Assembly (NCBI RefSeq): GCF_009755355.1
Contig: NZ_WQLB01000016.1
Span: 28,480 to 92,479, forward strand
Origin: Deinococcus arboris
Lineage (GTDB): Bacteria > Deinococcota > Deinococci > Deinococcales > Deinococcaceae
Direction of reading: 5' to 3'
DNA: 64,000 bases
Under the pieces are notes generated by a model, which was not told the origin of the DNA, did not search any database, and saw nothing but the letters and a program-made list of their open reading frames with translations. The translations under genes and the position numbers were made by a program. Below are positions 63,062-64,000 of the stretch, piece after piece (position 1 is the first letter of the stretch; every line of letters begins with the position of its first letter).

Positions 63062-63946
63062 ATGGCACCGGACGTTGAACATCTCCAAAAAGCCCTCATC
63101 GCTGCCGACCTCGACCAGCTCTTCCCACTCGTCAAAGATCACATCCGCATCCGCACAGCCCACCTGCTCCGTTTACTGTCACCCTTTTTCACCGAAGCTC
63201 AAGCGACTGAGATCCCGTTGCACATTGCCTCAACTGATCTCACCGACCTCCTTAACCGCGTTGCTGCTGCCAATCGCAACGGCACCGTCGCCCGCCCTAA
63301 CACTGTCCGCACCCGCCTAGGGGCCATGAGCGCCCTCTACACCTATCTCCTGTCTGTAGGGGTGATTGCCGCCCACCCCATGCAAAGCATTCAGCGGCCT
63401 CCCAAAGAGTTCGCTGACCTCCCTGCCACCCCACGCCACCAAGTCGAACGACTCCACACGTACACGCGCCAACAAGACGACCTAGCCCCACTCCACGCAG
63501 CCCTCGTCCTCATTGACGAACACGCCTTCAAAGTCACCGAACTCCTCACCCTGACCTGGGATCACCTCAATCTCACTGCATATGAGGTGGCCCGAGCAGC
63601 CGGCCGTGGTCCTCTGTCACAGCAGGCCAAAGACGCCCTGATGCCCCTCATCATCCAAGCGGGTGGCCTCCTCACCGATGAAAGCCTGGGCCTTCAGGGC
63701 ATTGACACCCGCCGGCGCCTCTTCCCCTGGGGCGCTGAAGTAGCATTGCGGGCTGAACTCATGCGCGCCTGTCGGGGAGCGAATGTGCCCTATAGCAGCC
63801 CCGGCGATCTACGCCGGGCCAGCCTACGTGACCACACACACACACCAGAGACCGCTGGCTACGCACCAGAGGATGGACAGCGACAACTTGAGCGTGCGAC
63901 CCAACTAGCCAGAGCCGTCGCTGAGAGCCTGACCCCGAAAAACTGA
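63062..63946 (+). CDS. Divergent tyrosine-recombinase-like integrase (family copy 3)
   Basis: 294 residues, same family as copy 1 at 5055-5981: SAM-like core (RPNTVRTRLGAMSALYTYLL), a box I equivalent in which Arg is replaced by Lys (HAFKVTELLTLTW), box II-like LRRASLRDHTHTPETAGYAP and a matching C-terminus (LARAVAESLTP). Codon use is unusually C-rich compared with neighbours. The loss of box I Arg would normally abolish strand cleavage, so it may be a DNA-binding relative or use a non-standard residue. An inverted-repeat box lies 14 bp upstream of the start. Confidence 0.6.
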   Translation: MAPDVEHLQKALIAADLDQLFPLVKDHIRIRTAHLLRLLSPFFTEAQATEIPLHIASTDLTDLLNRVAAANRNGTVARPNTVRTRLGAMSALYTYLLSVGVIAAHPMQSIQRPPKEFADLPATPRHQVERLHTYTRQQDDLAPLHAALVLIDEHAFKVTELLTLTWDHLNLTAYEVARAAGRGPLSQQAKDALMPLIIQAGGLLTDESLGLQGIDTRRRLFPWGAEVALRAELMRACRGANVPYSSPGDLRRASLRDHTHTPETAGYAPEDGQRQLERATQLARAVAESLTPKN

Positions 63947-64000
63947 CTTTATGAGACCAGAGGTCCAAGTGAAAAAAATACATCTATCTGAAGACTGCTC

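Noticed and set aside
1..64000. CRISPR arrays, tRNA and rRNA genes
   Set aside because: No regularly spaced direct repeats of CRISPR type, no cloverleaf-like tRNA and no rRNA sequence were found by eye on either strand.

Overview
The window looks like an accessory replicon or genomic island from a Deinococcus-type bacterium. The reasons are high GC, large BTAD/AAA regulators, possible leaderless starts and a mixed load of IS4, IS5, IS6, IS66 and IS630 elements. A small ParA with a ribbon-helix-helix partner, a Rep-like protein, a compact HUH relaxase and several recombinases suggest a plasmid or mobilisable megaplasmid. I see no tRNA, rRNA or CRISPR array. The genus is inferred from gene content only.

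Layout. 1-6 kb: two tandem BTAD regulators, the second cut off where a divergent tyrosine-recombinase-like gene begins. 6-8.3 kb: debris (TniB remnant, two short inverted-repeat elements, truncated IS630). 8.4-11.3 kb: a DUF4157 polymorphic toxin with a RelA/SpoT-like C-terminus and an overlapping immunity-type gene. 11.5-14.2 kb: a mobilisation cassette and a VbhA-like antitoxin. 14.7-17.7 kb: a type II restriction-modification pair and an XRE regulator. 18-21.7 kb: secreted and membrane proteins, partition pair, HNH nuclease, DUF7662 protein. 21.8-36 kb: a defence island with a serine recombinase, McrBC (McrB carries a DUF4357-like N-terminus), an Eco57I-class methylase with a PLD-SNF2 helicase, a divergent YhcG-type nuclease, a metallo-beta-lactamase fragment and a frameshifted GIY-YIG gene. 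36-46.3 kb: a PRiA4_ORF3-type protein, a metallophosphoesterase, small hypothetical genes, a Rep-like protein and a ribbon-helix-helix gene with three GTATAC operators. 46.3-48.4 kb: IS4/IS6 remnants. 48.4-57.2 kb: a large lipoprotein, a second DUF4157 toxin with its own AT-rich toxin domain and immunity-type gene, an orphan SUKH-like protein and more IS4 debris. 57.2-64 kb: an HtrA-like pseudoprotease, a second IS630, an IS66 split by an IS5, and two more members of the unusual recombinase family, one of them a pseudogene.

How it fits together. The strongest theme is conflict: two DUF4157-type toxin/immunity pairs sharing a nearly identical delivery half, an orphan immunity-like gene, and at least four restriction or nuclease loci. 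The delivery halves match the family linked to extracellular contractile injection systems, but no injection-machine genes are present here. The second theme is turnover. Most IS copies are broken, and the recombinase family recurs at both edges with inverted-repeat boxes at or next to the starts, which could be operators or recombination sites.
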